From Candidatus Omnitrophus fodinae SCGC AAA011-A17 (GTDB lineage Bacteria > Omnitrophota > Omnitrophia > Omnitrophales > Omnitrophaceae): a stretch of 39,972 bases of DNA. A program made the position numbers and the translations under genes. The notes beneath the pieces were generated by a model. That model saw only the letters and a program-made list of their open reading frames with translations, was not told where the DNA came from and did not search any database. The stretch spans positions 1 to 39,972 of the forward strand of contig ASOC01000005.1 in the NCBI GenBank assembly GCA_000405945.1, written 5' to 3'. Shown here piece after piece: positions 32,813 to 39,972 of the stretch (the first letter of the stretch is position 1; every line of letters starts with the position of its first letter).

Positions 32813-33699
32813 ATGAAGCCGTTTGAAGAACTTCTTGATGGGTTTTTGGCTTACCTAAACGTGGAACGGGGTTTGGCGGAGAATAGCCTGTTCGCGTATA
32901 AGCAGGATCTTTTGAAATACCGTGATTTTTTAAGCAACCGGACTTCACTTAACAAAGTCAAACGAAAACATATCATGGAGTTCCTTTTTGCCGAGAAAAA
33001 AAAGACGCGGCATCGAGTTCTATCGCAAGAAGGCTGGTGGCCATCAAGCTCTTTCACAGGTTTCTGGTCAAAGAAGGCGAATTGAAAGAGGATATCACAA
33101 GCGCTTTAGATTCTCCCAAAACGTGGCGGAAACTCCCTCATTTTCTCACGCTGGAAGAGGTGACCCTGATGATTGAACTCCCTGATTTGAGAAAAGAGGA
33201 GGGGGTGCGCGACCGCGCTCTTTTGGAACTTTTTTACGCTACAGGGTTGCGGGTTTCCGAACTCGCCAAACTCAAGGTGGAAGACTTGAATTTTGAAGCC
33301 GGATTTCTAAAGTGCATGGGTAAGGGAAGCAAGGAGCGCATAGTTCCCCTAGGTAGCAAATGCCGCGAATCGCTTGAAAAATATTTGAAACGTGTTCGAC
33401 AGCAACCCGCCGCATCGGCCGTGTCCTTCTTGTTTTTGGGGAGAAGCGGCCAAGGGATTACCCGGCAGGCTTTATGGCAAATTGTCAAACGCTACGCGCG
33501 CCGGGCGGGTATCACCAAAAAAATTTCACCGCACACATTCCGCCATTCATTTGCCACTCATATGCTGGAAAGAGGCGCCGACTTGCGCGTGGTTCAGGAA
33601 TTGCTTGGGCATTCGGACATTGCCACCACGCAAATTTACACCCACATTGACAAAGACAGACTGAAAGCCATTCACGAAAAGTTTCACCCTCGGGGCTAA
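32813..33699 (+). CDS. xerD: tyrosine recombinase XerC/XerD, frame interrupted at an A8 tract
   Basis: Site-specific recombinase for chromosome dimer resolution. Frame 1 (from ATG 32813) encodes the N-terminal SAM-like domain up to MEFLFAEKKK. At the A8 tract 32996-33003 a -1 shift is needed to continue as DAASSSIARRLVAIKLFHRF and the full catalytic domain (GLRVSEL, HTFRHSFATHML, nucleophile in TQIYTHID). The combined protein is 295 residues, the normal length, and all catalytic residues are present. The site, GAG AAA AAA AAG, holds the dnaX-type slippery heptamer A_AAA_AAG in phase. This may be programmed shifting, transcriptional slippage, a recent mutation or a homopolymer error. Without the shift the product ends near 33085. 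Confidence 0.85.
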
Positions 33700-33747
33700 A
33701 TTGGCTCTCATCTTCTGTAACCTATTCAAAACAAACGAGTTGGAGAC

Positions 33748-33776
33748 TTGACTTTGTCCTTGTTATTGTGTATCCT
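33748..33776 (+). promoter_or_regulatory. sigma-70-type promoter of rpsU
   Basis: TTGACT (33748-33753), 17 nt, TATCCT (33771-33776), with an overlapping TATAAA just downstream. It gives a leader of about 45-50 nt. Confidence 0.65.
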
Positions 33777-33829
33777 ATAAAATACCTTGGGATTGAAGCC
33801 AGGTTCAAAATTTCAAAGAAAGGTCGTGA

Positions 33830-34036
33830 GTGAAAGTGGTAAAGATTACGGTAAGACAAGGTCAGACAATTGAATCCGCATTGCGCGTGTTTAAGCGCAA
33901 ACTGATGCGTGAAAAGGTCATTGAGGGGCATAAAGAACATCTTCATTACGAGAAACCCTCGGATAAGCTTAGAAAGGCTCGCTTTCAAAGGTATATCCGG
34001 GCCAAACGCGCGCAGCATTATATCGATTCGCATTGA
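33830..34036 (+). CDS. rpsU: 30S ribosomal protein S21
   Basis: 68-residue very basic protein with KITVRQGQTIESALRVFKRKL, the S21 signature. GTG start at 33830, 6 nt after AAAGAAAGG. It is flanked by its own promoter and by the promoter of yicC, so it is probably a single-gene unit. Confidence 0.95.
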   Translation: MKVVKITVRQGQTIESALRVFKRKLMREKVIEGHKEHLHYEKPSDKLRKARFQRYIRAKRAQHYIDSH

Positions 34037-34060
34037 TCAATTCGGCTGTTTAAGGCAGAC

Positions 34061-34089
34061 TTGACACCCAGCGCTAAGTCCAATATAAT
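34061..34089 (+). promoter_or_regulatory. consensus promoter of the yicC-remA-gmk-rpoZ-coaC-coaB operon
   Basis: TTGACA (34061-34066), 17 nt, TATAAT (34084-34089): a perfect sigma-70 consensus. The leader is about 67 nt. Confidence 0.9.
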
Positions 34090-34162
34090 CAATCCTTTCC
34101 ACAATGTCCCAATGTCCGGATTGTATTTATCCCAAAAAATTTGTGATTAGGATATTTGTCAA

Positions 34163-35041
34163 ATGTTGAAGAGCATGACGGGTTTCGGCCAGGCAAGTGT
34201 CGGCCGGGGCAAAGACAAGTGGGTGGTAGAAATTCGTTCTTTAAATCACCGCTTTTTGGAGTATTCCGCGCGATTGCCGCAAGTTTTGGCGCCGATTGAG
34301 AATGACATTAAGAATTTGATTCAGACCAAGGTGCGGCGCGGCAAGATCAGTCTCTCTGTGAGTTTTAACGGCGGGGAATCGGTTCGTGAAAATCTCGCTA
34401 TTGACGAACAGAAACTGGATTTTTATTACCGCAGTCTGCGCCGTATCGCGCATCGGCTTAAAATAGACCCCAAACTCACTTTGCACGATTTGGTCAGCCT
34501 TCCCAATATTTTTCTTGTTGAAAAAGCGGATTTTCACATAGCCAAGGAATGGCAGCGGCTTCAGAATGTTATTCGCGTAGCGCTTGACCGGCTTCAGAAA
34601 ATGAAGTTTAAAGAGGGACAGGCTCTGAAAAAACAGTTTTTGCTACGCCTGAGACTTATCAAGGGGGCGCTCCGGCGTATTGAAAAATCCTCTCAACACG
34701 CTGTGGCGCAATATCAGGATCGTCTTAAGACCAGAGTGTCAGAACTAAACAAGGGAATTGAGCTGGATCAGGAGAAATTGGCCCGTGAAGTCGCGATTAT
34801 GGCGGAGCGGTCGGATATAACGGAGGAAATCGTCCGGTTGGGCAATCACCTTCAATTGTTCCGAAGCACGCTGGAAGAAAACGGGGAAATAGGCAAAAAA
34901 TTGGACTTTATCACACAGGAAATGAACCGTGAAGCCAACACGATTGCATCCAAATCACCGGCCTTTCAGATATCCCAGGACGCCGTGAATATTAAATCTG
35001 AAATTGAGAAAATCAGGGAACAGGTACAAAACATTGAATAA
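34163..35041 (+). CDS. yicC: YicC/YloC family endoribonuclease
   Basis: 292 residues with the family N terminus [27 protein letters not shown], and the C-terminal DUF1732 part ([35 protein letters not shown]). E. coli YicC is a metal-dependent endoribonuclease. First gene of a conserved stress and nucleotide cluster with gmk and rpoZ. It ends overlapping the RemA-like start. Confidence 0.93.
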   Translation: MLKSMTGFGQASVGRGKDKWVVEIRSLNHRFLEYSARLPQVLAPIENDIKNLIQTKVRRGKISLSVSFNGGESVRENLAIDEQKLDFYYRSLRRIAHRLKIDPKLTLHDLVSLPNIFLVEKADFHIAKEWQRLQNVIRVALDRLQKMKFKEGQALKKQFLLRLRLIKGALRRIEKSSQHAVAQYQDRLKTRVSELNKGIELDQEKLAREVAIMAERSDITEEIVRLGNHLQLFRSTLEENGEIGKKLDFITQEMNREANTIASKSPAFQISQDAVNIKSEIEKIREQVQNIE

Positions 35042-35321
35042 CCGGCAGGCCGGGCTTGCGCTTCTTAATATCGGATTTAACAACATGGTGGTTGAAGAGC
35101 GCATTATTGCGATTGTGTCAGCCGCCCCTTCGCCCATCAAACGCCTTAAGGATGAAGCGCAAAAGGCGGGACGGTTAGTGGACGCGACCAATGGCAGGAA
35201 GACAAGAAGCGTGATTGTGACTGACAGCAATCACGTGGTGCTTTCGAGCATCGAACCGGAGACTTTGACCGCGCGGGCGAGAAATGAGAACCCGGCCGCG
35301 GGAGAACGCGAGGAGGATTGA
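35034..35321 (+). CDS. remA: RemA-like DUF370 protein
   Basis: 95 residues resembling the Bacillus matrix regulator Rem[56 protein letters not shown]. No ATG fits the family N terminus; TTG 35034, overlapping the yicC stop, is the best start. In this position (yicC-DUF370-gmk-rpoZ) the family is widespread outside Firmicutes with no known role, so a matrix function should not be assumed. Confidence 0.85.
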   Translation: MNNRQAGLALLNIGFNNMVVEERIIAIVSAAPSPIKRLKDEAQKAGRLVDATNGRKTRSVIVTDSNHVVLSSIEPETLTARARNENPAAGEREED

Positions 35322-35905
35322 TGCGGCCCCTGGTTCCCAAAGGACTTTTGGTGGTGATTTCAGCCCCTTCGGGATGCGGCAAGACCACCGTTATCCAGCA
35401 TCTCTTACAGCAAAATAAAGCGATGGTGCGGGCTGTCACAGCCACGACCCGGAAGCAGCGCAAAGGCGAAGTCCAGGGCCGCGATTATTTTTTTATCACG
35501 GAAAAAGAGTTTCAGGAGAAAAGACGGAAACACGACTTCCTTGAATGGGCGGAAGTTTATGGCTTCCATTACGGCACTCTGAAGCGGGCCACGCTGGACG
35601 AACTTGGGAAAGGAAAGAACGTTATTCTGACCATTGATGTTCAAGGTGCAAGACAGGTTAGAAAAAAGGTTGAAGGTGTTTTTATTTTTATCATGCCGCC
35701 TTCCATGGAAGTCTTGGAAAAACGGTTAAGGCTGAGAAAAAGCGATTCGGCGCGGCAAATTGAAAAGCGCCTGATGCAGGCGCGCGAGGAAATAGCCTGC
35801 GCGAAGGAATACGATTATATAGTCACCAATCATGATGTGGATGAATCGGTGGCGGCTATTGAAAGCATCATAGCCAAGAAAAAAGAAAACGAAAAAAGGA
35901 GATAA
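35321..35905 (+). CDS. gmk: guanylate kinase
   Basis: Phosphorylates GMP or dGMP to the diphosphate. 194 residues: P-loop SAPSGCGKTT, GMP-binding TATTRKQRKGEVQGRDYFF and EWAEVYGFHYGT, lid region RLRLRKSDSARQIEKRL. ATG 35321 overlaps the preceding stop (TGATG) and is 4 nt after AGGAGG. Confidence 0.95.
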   Translation: MRPLVPKGLLVVISAPSGCGKTTVIQHLLQQNKAMVRAVTATTRKQRKGEVQGRDYFFITEKEFQEKRRKHDFLEWAEVYGFHYGTLKRATLDELGKGKNVILTIDVQGARQVRKKVEGVFIFIMPPSMEVLEKRLRLRKSDSARQIEKRLMQAREEIACAKEYDYIVTNHDVDESVAAIESIIAKKKENEKRR

Positions 35906-35908
35906 AAC

Positions 35909-36151
35909 ATGGCGTATATTCCGCTTGAAAAGCTTTTGAATAATTCCAACAGCCTTTACAATTTAGTCATGGCCGCGGCCAAACGTGCCACCGAACTCGG
36001 GCAGGGCGCGCAGCCTCTTATTCAGACTCACTCCAAAAAGATTTCAACCATTGCGCTGGAAGAAATTGCGGCCGGGAAAGTCGCCTTTGAGGGGGTTCCG
36101 CTGGAGCCGGGTGAGATGACACGGGGCAAGAATTCGGAGAAGGAGTCGTGA
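35909..36151 (+). CDS. rpoZ: RNA polymerase omega subunit
   Basis: 80 residues; MAYIPLEKLLNNSNSLYNLVMAAAKRATEL matches the omega N-terminal helices, and LEEIAAGKV the conserved later segment. It assists RNA polymerase assembly and forms part of the ppGpp site in some bacteria. Typical position between gmk and coaBC. AAGGAG precedes the ATG. Confidence 0.92.
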   Translation: MAYIPLEKLLNNSNSLYNLVMAAAKRATELGQGAQPLIQTHSKKISTIALEEIAAGKVAFEGVPLEPGEMTRGKNSEKES

Positions 36152-36693
36152 TGTTTAAGGATAGAAAAATTCTGGTATGCGTCACGGGCAGTATTGCAGT
36201 TTCCAGGGTCTGTGACCTGCTGAGTGATCTTCGAAAAAAAGGCGCGCGACTGACATGCGCGATGACCAAGGGTGCGCTTGAATTTATCACGCCCCTGACA
36301 CTCCGGTCCCTTTCCGGAGGGCAGGTCTATTCTGATCTTTTTCAGGAATTCCAGGGGGTTCTTCATACCACGCTGGCGGATGAGTCGGAGCTTATATTGG
36401 TGATGCCTGCGTCTGCAAACGTCATATCCCGTCTTGCGAATGGCTTCGCCGATGATCTTGTGACGTGCACGATTCTTGCCAGCCATGCCCGGGTGCTTGT
36501 GGTTCCCGCCATGAATGATCACATGTACACGCATCCGGCAACACAGGAGAATATGAAGAAGCTGAAGGGCTTTGGTTATGAATTCTTGGAGCCCGTCAAG
36601 GGACCTTTGGTTTGCGGCCGGGAAGAGGTCGGGCATATCGCGCCGCAGGATGCGATTCTCGCCAAAATGGAATCGTTGCTTCCTAAAAAATAA
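36151..36693 (+). CDS. coaC: phosphopantothenoylcysteine decarboxylase (CoaC flavoprotein, stand-alone)
   Basis: 180-residue FMN enzyme making 4'-phosphopantetheine for coenzyme A. Motifs: VTGSIAVSR, catalytic His in LHTTLAD, PASANVISRLANGFADDL, PAMNDHM and the active-site Cys in LVCGREEVG. In most bacteria it is fused to CoaB; here the protein stops and CoaB is a separate gene 11 bp on. ATG 36151 overlaps the rpoZ stop. Confidence 0.92.
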   Translation: MFKDRKILVCVTGSIAVSRVCDLLSDLRKKGARLTCAMTKGALEFITPLTLRSLSGGQVYSDLFQEFQGVLHTTLADESELILVMPASANVISRLANGFADDLVTCTILASHARVLVVPAMNDHMYTHPATQENMKKLKGFGYEFLEPVKGPLVCGREEVGHIAPQDAILAKMESLLPKK

Positions 36694-36704
36694 TTCATCC
36701 AGAG

Positions 36705-37346
36705 ATGCCGTCAGAACAACGCATTCTCATCACGGCCGGCAATACGCGCGAATTAATTGATCCTGTCAGGTACCTGTCGAATGTTTCCACAGGCGTCATG
36801 GGATATGAACTGGCGAAGGCCTGCCGTAAGGCAGGGCACCCCACCACGCTTATAAGCGGTCCCACGCTCCTTGCGCGTCCGAAAGGTGTTCGCTTCATAG
36901 GAATCACAACTTCGGTGCAGCTTGAAAAAACGGTTCAGCGGGAATTTCCTCGCTGCGATGTTCTTTTTATGACCAGTGCCGTATGCGATTTCAGGCCGGC
37001 AAAGTTTTCAGCCATGAAAATACGCAGGCGCCCCACATTTAATTTGAAACTTATCAAGACTCCTGATATTTTAAAAGGCCTGGCGAAACACAAAGGGAAT
37101 AGAATTGTTGTCGGATTTTGCCTTGAAACGGAGAACCTTTTGGCGCAGGCGAAACGCAAACTGCGCGGAAAAAAAACAGATTTTATTGTCGCTAATTTCC
37201 TGGGGCGGGGAAACCGGCCTTTTGGCTCCAACCCGACCACGGTTTATGTTTTAAGCAAAGAGGGAAAGACGGTCTGCCTGAAAAAGGCCCCGAAATCGAA
37301 AGTGGCCGCTTTTCTTCTGAAAACTGTACTGAATCCGGCACGGTAG
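36705..37346 (+). CDS. coaB: phosphopantothenate-cysteine ligase (CoaB, stand-alone)
   Basis: 213 residues. Joins cysteine to 4'-phosphopantothenate. It carries LITAGNTRELIDPVRYLSNV, STGVMGYELA and SAVCDFRPAKF, close to the CoaB half of the usual fusion (GPTREPIDPVRYISN, AVADFRP). The third residue of the usual GPTRE is kept but Pro is Asn. The last codons and the stop (37344-37346) lie inside tRNA-Cys, an overlap of 10 bp. Confidence 0.9.
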   Translation: MPSEQRILITAGNTRELIDPVRYLSNVSTGVMGYELAKACRKAGHPTTLISGPTLLARPKGVRFIGITTSVQLEKTVQREFPRCDVLFMTSAVCDFRPAKFSAMKIRRRPTFNLKLIKTPDILKGLAKHKGNRIVVGFCLETENLLAQAKRKLRGKKTDFIVANFLGRGNRPFGSNPTTVYVLSKEGKTVCLKKAPKSKVAAFLLKTVLNPAR

Positions 37347-37411
37347 CCAAGCGGTAAGGCAGGAGTCTGCAAAACTCTTATACACCGGTTCGATTCCGGT
37401 CCGTGCCTCCA
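37337..37411 (+). tRNA. tRNA-Cys (anticodon GCA)
   Basis: Acceptor GGCACGG/CCGTGCC, 3-bp D stem, anticodon stem GGAGT/ACTCT with loop CTGCAAA, T-arm ACCGG-TTCGATT-CCGGT, discriminator T as required for Cys, followed by an encoded CCA. Its 5' end overlaps the coaB stop. Confidence 0.96.
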
Positions 37412-37416
37412 CTCTC

Positions 37417-37501
37417 GCCGGAGTGGCGGAATTGGCAGACGCCCGGGACTTAAAATCCCGTGCCCTTTTAGGGCGTGCCGGTTCGATCCCGGCCTCCGGC
37501 A
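37417..37501 (+). tRNA. tRNA-Leu (anticodon TAA)
   Basis: Class II tRNA with a long variable arm (TGCCC-TTTT-AGGGCG region). Acceptor GCCGGAG/CTCCGGC, anticodon stem CGGGA/TCCCG with loop CTTAAAA, T-arm GCCGG-TTCGATC-CCGGC, discriminator A, no encoded CCA. Five bases separate it from tRNA-Cys. Confidence 0.95.
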
Positions 37502-37526
37502 TTTTGAGCCAAGAAAGGAGGGAGCG

Positions 37527-37712
37527 GTGAATATTGAAACCTTGCTGTCGCTAGCCGCGAAGGCGGTTGTACTCACTGTGTGCGCCTTTTATTTGACACA
37601 TTTTACGAAAAACCCTAAGAAAACATGGGTTTCTTATCTGATCGCCTTGTGGGCTGTTGGAATCATGATTTCCCAATCTATTGTTTTAATCAGGCTCCTT
37701 CTGGGACGATGA
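37527..37712 (+). CDS. small two-helix membrane protein of unknown function
   Basis: 61 residues with two hydrophobic segments (about 4-25 and 37-58) around a short basic loop FTKNPKKTW. No family is recognised. GTG start at 37527 with a very good ribosome binding site, AAAGGAGGGAG, supports real translation. It lies just after two tRNAs and before another membrane protein. Confidence 0.65.
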   Translation: MNIETLLSLAAKAVVLTVCAFYLTHFTKNPKKTWVSYLIALWAVGIMISQSIVLIRLLLGR

Positions 37713-37744
37713 ATCCCGTTAAGGAATAAATAGAGGAGGCGGTT

Positions 37745-38269
37745 ATGAATAAAAGGACGGCGTTGGCGGGCATTTTAGGCGGTGTGGCCTTGTTTTTATA
37801 CGGTGCGCTGATGTGGATGGTTTTTCCGGTTTATTCCTCGTTTTTTCCCCGTATTCCTCAATATGGCCGTGTTCAGGCGTTGCTTTCCGAACTTCCGCTA
37901 AGGGAGAGAGTGATTTACCAGATCAGCGACTGGAAAGGCTCAGGCCTAAAAGGAATAGTCCAGATTGTTTCAAAAACTTGTGATTCGTCGGTTAACTTTA
38001 TAGCGGCCCTTTTTCTCAATATCGCTGTGGCGCTTATCATGGCCCGGCTTTTTAGCTTGACCATCCCATCCAAAAAAGCAGGCTTGGGACACGCGATCCG
38101 TTTTTATTTAGGGGTGGGTGCGGTGGTCCATATGCTGTGGCAGGGCGTTGAAGTGATATGGATGAGCGGCGACTTTGCACTGAACGCTGTCATGTTTGCC
38201 GACGGGCTCGCCGGTTTCCTTATTTTGGGATTGATTGCTTCAGCGTTGATCAAACCGTCCAAAAAGTAG
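37745..38269 (+). CDS. multi-pass membrane protein of unknown function
   Basis: 174 residues with about four hydrophobic helices (N terminus to about 33, then near 85-103, 116-135 and 148-168) and a soluble loop of about 50 residues between the first two. No known family motif is seen. ATG 37745 follows GAGGAGG. Probably co-transcribed with the small membrane gene 32 bp upstream. Confidence 0.7.
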   Translation: MNKRTALAGILGGVALFLYGALMWMVFPVYSSFFPRIPQYGRVQALLSELPLRERVIYQISDWKGSGLKGIVQIVSKTCDSSVNFIAALFLNIAVALIMARLFSLTIPSKKAGLGHAIRFYLGVGAVVHMLWQGVEVIWMSGDFALNAVMFADGLAGFLILGLIASALIKPSKK

Positions 38270-38283
38270 GCCAATTATTAGCC

Positions 38284-38585
38284 CGCATTTCTCATCGATT
38301 TGGTGAATCCATGAGAAATGCGCTTTGGACGCATGAGTTTACGTCCACTTGCACGCACGGGATTATCCAAATCCCGGCGTGCAGTGCTGGCTCATTAAGA
38401 GCCTGCAAAGTTTTGCGCACGGTTCTTTGACAGTGCGCAAAAGGCAAAACCCCTGCGAAGACGGGGACATCAAGTCCCCGCGAGCGTGCCGGAGCCACGC
38501 GACACCGGCCTGCTTCACAAAATAAATAACGCCTTTGCTCAGCAGCTCTTAGAGAGCGCAATTCTCATTGGTGATGAGAATTGCG
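38284..38585. repeat. array of about eight tandem hairpins before the IS element
   Basis: Stems at 38284-38322 (12 + 4 pairs, loop TGGTG), 38326-38347, 38346-38386 (loop ATCCA), 38389-38403 (loop ATTAA), 38411-38442 (10 pairs), 38462-38480 (loop ATCAA), 38488-38509, 38545-38557 and 38557-38585 (12 pairs, loop TGGTG). First and last share arms of the form CGCA-TTCTCAT. No gene is seen in these 300 bp; open frames on either strand follow the palindromes. Confidence 0.65.
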
Positions 38586-38599
38586 GGTTATAGTCCTTC

Positions 38600-39280
38600 C
38601 TAATCAAAAGTTGTCATAGCACAAATCGATTTCACGAGTTCCCGCTGATCCATGAAATATTTCAGCGATCGTTCGAGATGCTCATCAAGGATCTCGTGAC
38701 GGTTTGTACAAAAGTTGCTGAAAAATTCTTGTTTGATCACACGCCAAAGCTGCTCAATCGGATTTAAATCCGGTGAGTAGGTCGGCAAATACAAGGGCTC
38801 CAAGCAGCCCCACTGAATACGTTTGACCTTATGCCAGCTGGCATTATCCATAATCACCAAATTGCGATGGCGCTTGGAAACTCTTCTTTGCAGCTCCTTC
38901 AAAAACAATTCAAAGAGCTCCGTATCGACATACGGCAATATCAGAGAAACAAACTTCCCATCTCTTGGCCGTACGGATCCAATAACGTTAGATCTGACAT
39001 GGCCCCCAAAATAGGGCAACCGTGGCCGGGATCCTTTGGGACAAAGCAACGTGCGAGGCTGAGGATCCCCCTCAAATCCCGTTTCATCGCAAAACCACAG
39101 GTCGATTTCCTGGTTTTGTCTGAGAACATGGATCTCTTTTTTGAAAGTACTCCGAGCTTCTTCATCCTGCTTGCCGGGCCATCGTCTTGGCCTTAACCTC
39201 ACGTAACCCATTTGTCTTAAGATATGACAGGTCTGCGAATAGCTGATGGCTACTGCGTGGTTTTTTTTAGATATCCGCAA
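38600..39280 (-). CDS. IS630-family transposase, catalytic part (orfB frame)
   Basis: 226 residues in this frame containing the DDE domain: WFCDETGFEGD (first Asp), LVIMDNASWH (second Asp) and SPDLNPIEQLW (Glu). The TAG stop lies in the inverted repeat. The frame overlaps orfA by about 30 bases and is entered by a -1 shift at an A8 run (minus-strand CTAAAAAAAAC); the fused product would be 338 residues, the usual IS630 transposase length. Confidence 0.9.
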   Translation of the reverse strand: MRISKKNHAVAISYSQTCHILRQMGYVRLRPRRWPGKQDEEARSTFKKEIHVLRQNQEIDLWFCDETGFEGDPQPRTLLCPKGSRPRLPYFGGHVRSNVIGSVRPRDGKFVSLILPYVDTELFELFLKELQRRVSKRHRNLVIMDNASWHKVKRIQWGCLEPLYLPTYSPDLNPIEQLWRVIKQEFFSNFCTNRHEILDEHLERSLKYFMDQRELVKSICAMTTFD

Positions 39281-39615
39281 ATCAATTTTCCGGTGACAAC
39301 TCGACCATTAATGACCTTCCGGATCTCCACCACCTCGCGTATATCCGCTCGCATGGCCGTCGTCACCTTGGATCTCGATCCTCCGCTTCGATTCTTCAAG
39401 CCCCCCTTCCCAGCGGCATTCCACTTTTTGACCCATTTCTGCAGACAAGTCCGACTGACATCACAAATCGTTTCTACTTCCTTGCAAGAATACCCAAGCA
39501 TCAACATCCGTATCCCCAAAAGACGATTCCGATATTTCGCATTCTTTTCCTCAGCCATCATTTCTTGGAGATCCGCTTCGGTTCCATGCCTCCTGTCCGG
39601 TAGTATCTTTTTCAT
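39250..39615 (-). CDS. IS630-family transposase, DNA-binding part (orfA frame)
   Basis: 121 residues beginning MKKILPDRRHGTEADLQ, with a helix-turn-helix region MLGYSCKEVETICDVSRTCL that should bind the inverted repeats. AAAGGA lies 6 nt upstream of the ATG. The frame ends just past the A8 slippery run, so alone it gives a DNA-binding protein that may inhibit transposition. Confidence 0.85.
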   Translation of the reverse strand: MKKILPDRRHGTEADLQEMMAEEKNAKYRNRLLGIRMLMLGYSCKEVETICDVSRTCLQKWVKKWNAAGKGGLKNRSGGSRSKVTTAMRADIREVVEIRKVINGRVVTGKLICGYLKKTTQ

Positions 39616-39675
39616 ACTATCCTTTATCGGTCAGATCTTCACCTGCATGACAACTTTTGATTAGGAACCGCTATA

Positions 39676-39972
39676 TCCATAATCACCAAATTGCGATGGC
39701 GCTTGGAAACTCTTCTTTGCAGCTCCTTCAAAAACAATTCAAAGAGCTCCGTATCGACATACGGCAATATCAGAGAAACAAACTTCCCATCTCTTGGCCG
39801 TACGGATCCAATAACGTTAGATCTGACATGGCCCCCAAAATAGGGCAACCGTGGCCGGGATCCTTTGGGACAAAGCAACGTGCGAGGCTGAGGATCCCCC
39901 TCAAATCCCGTTTCATCGCAAAACCACAGGTCGATTTCCTGGTTTTGTCTGAGAACATGGATCTCTTTTTTG
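39676..39972 (-). pseudogene. truncated second copy of the IS630 transposase, runs off the window
   Basis: 297 bp identical by eye to 38847-39143, offset 829 bp, starting exactly at the TA next to the complete IS. It holds the middle of the transposase up to LVIMD, after which the frame runs into the inverted repeat of the complete copy (new tail IAVPNQKLSCR). The catalytic Glu part is missing. The complete copy seems to have inserted into this one, but the other half is not at the left flank. Confidence 0.85.

Larger units (their letters stand above)
38591..39673 (-). mobile_element. IS630-family insertion sequence, complete
   Basis: 1083 bp bounded by terminal inverted repeats whose perfect 21-bp core lies at 38597-38617 and 39647-39667; the outer TATAG bases also match. 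TA dinucleotides directly outside (38589-38590 and 39674-39675) fit the TA target duplication of IS630/Tc1-type elements. It carries a two-frame transposase on the minus strand. Confidence 0.88.

Noticed and set aside
38292-38561. Minus-strand 89-codon frame in the hairpin array
   Set aside because: Cys- and Arg-rich translation of palindromes, no ribosome binding site, no family features.
38284-38585. CRISPR array
   Set aside because: The hairpins differ in sequence and spacing; no repeated unit of constant length with spacers and no cas genes.
38831-39196. Plus-strand frames inside the IS element
   Set aside because: Antisense shadows of the transposase DDE domain.

Overview
The window is a compact bacterial chromosome segment of roughly mid GC content. 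Nearly every gene lies on the + strand, and genes are packed with 4-base ATGA or TGATG overlaps. Content is almost entirely housekeeping: tRNA and rRNA modification, queuosine precursor synthesis, aminoacyl-tRNA synthetases, ribosomal proteins, peptidoglycan and cell division, DNA ligase, coenzyme A synthesis. A lipoprotein-type amidase, a dcw start (mraZ-rsmH-ftsL-ftsI) and lipoate/E3 genes fit a Gram-negative, uncultured-type bacterium. Gene order and the trimmed synthetases suggest a PVC-related or Omnitrophota-like lineage, but this is inference and cannot be proved here.

Layout. 1-4.1 kb: 3' part of miaB, NAD(P)H-hydrate epimerase, dihydrolipoamide dehydrogenase, lipoyl synthase. 4.2-9.3 kb: cold-shock protein, cell-wall amidase, murI, queC, queE, rph, rdgB. 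9.4-15.7 kb: tRNA-Val, then thrS-infC-rpmI-rplT-pheS-pheT. 15.7-17.5 kb: a 6S RNA with its own promoter, followed at once by rarA. 17.5-22.3 kb: the least ordinary region, holding a sigma-54 activator without a receiver domain, two paralogous STAS-PilZ proteins, a ParA ATPase fused to a CBM48 glycogen-binding domain and started by CTG, and a ParA-like partner without a P-loop. 22.3-27.3 kb: zinc-ribbon coiled-coil protein and a dcw cluster with an extra STAS gene between mraZ and rsmH. 27.4-33.7 kb: glutamate-cysteine ligase, an anchored coiled-coil protein, tRNA-Pro, trmB, a phosphoesterase, ligA, and a xer recombinase interrupted at an A8 tract. 33.8-37.5 kb: rpsU, yicC, a RemA-like gene, gmk, rpoZ, separate coaC and coaB, tRNA-Cys and tRNA-Leu. 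37.5 kb to the end: two small membrane proteins, a 300-bp array of hairpins, and an IS630-type element next to a truncated second copy.

Two themes go beyond routine annotation. First, short palindromes are scattered between genes and inside coding frames (miaB, the queC N terminus, the rarA lid region). Several have unrelated stems but share a 5-nt loop of the form GRCWG, which points to a family of palindromic elements or RNA hairpins. A separate two-hairpin element occurs upstream of cspA and of pheT with compensatory stem changes. Second, the 17.5-22.3 kb locus combines c-di-GMP sensing (PilZ), STAS domains, a sigma-54 activator and a ParA-CBM48 fusion. It is the best candidate for an undescribed system, possibly linking glycogen or another alpha-glucan to intracellular positioning or partition.
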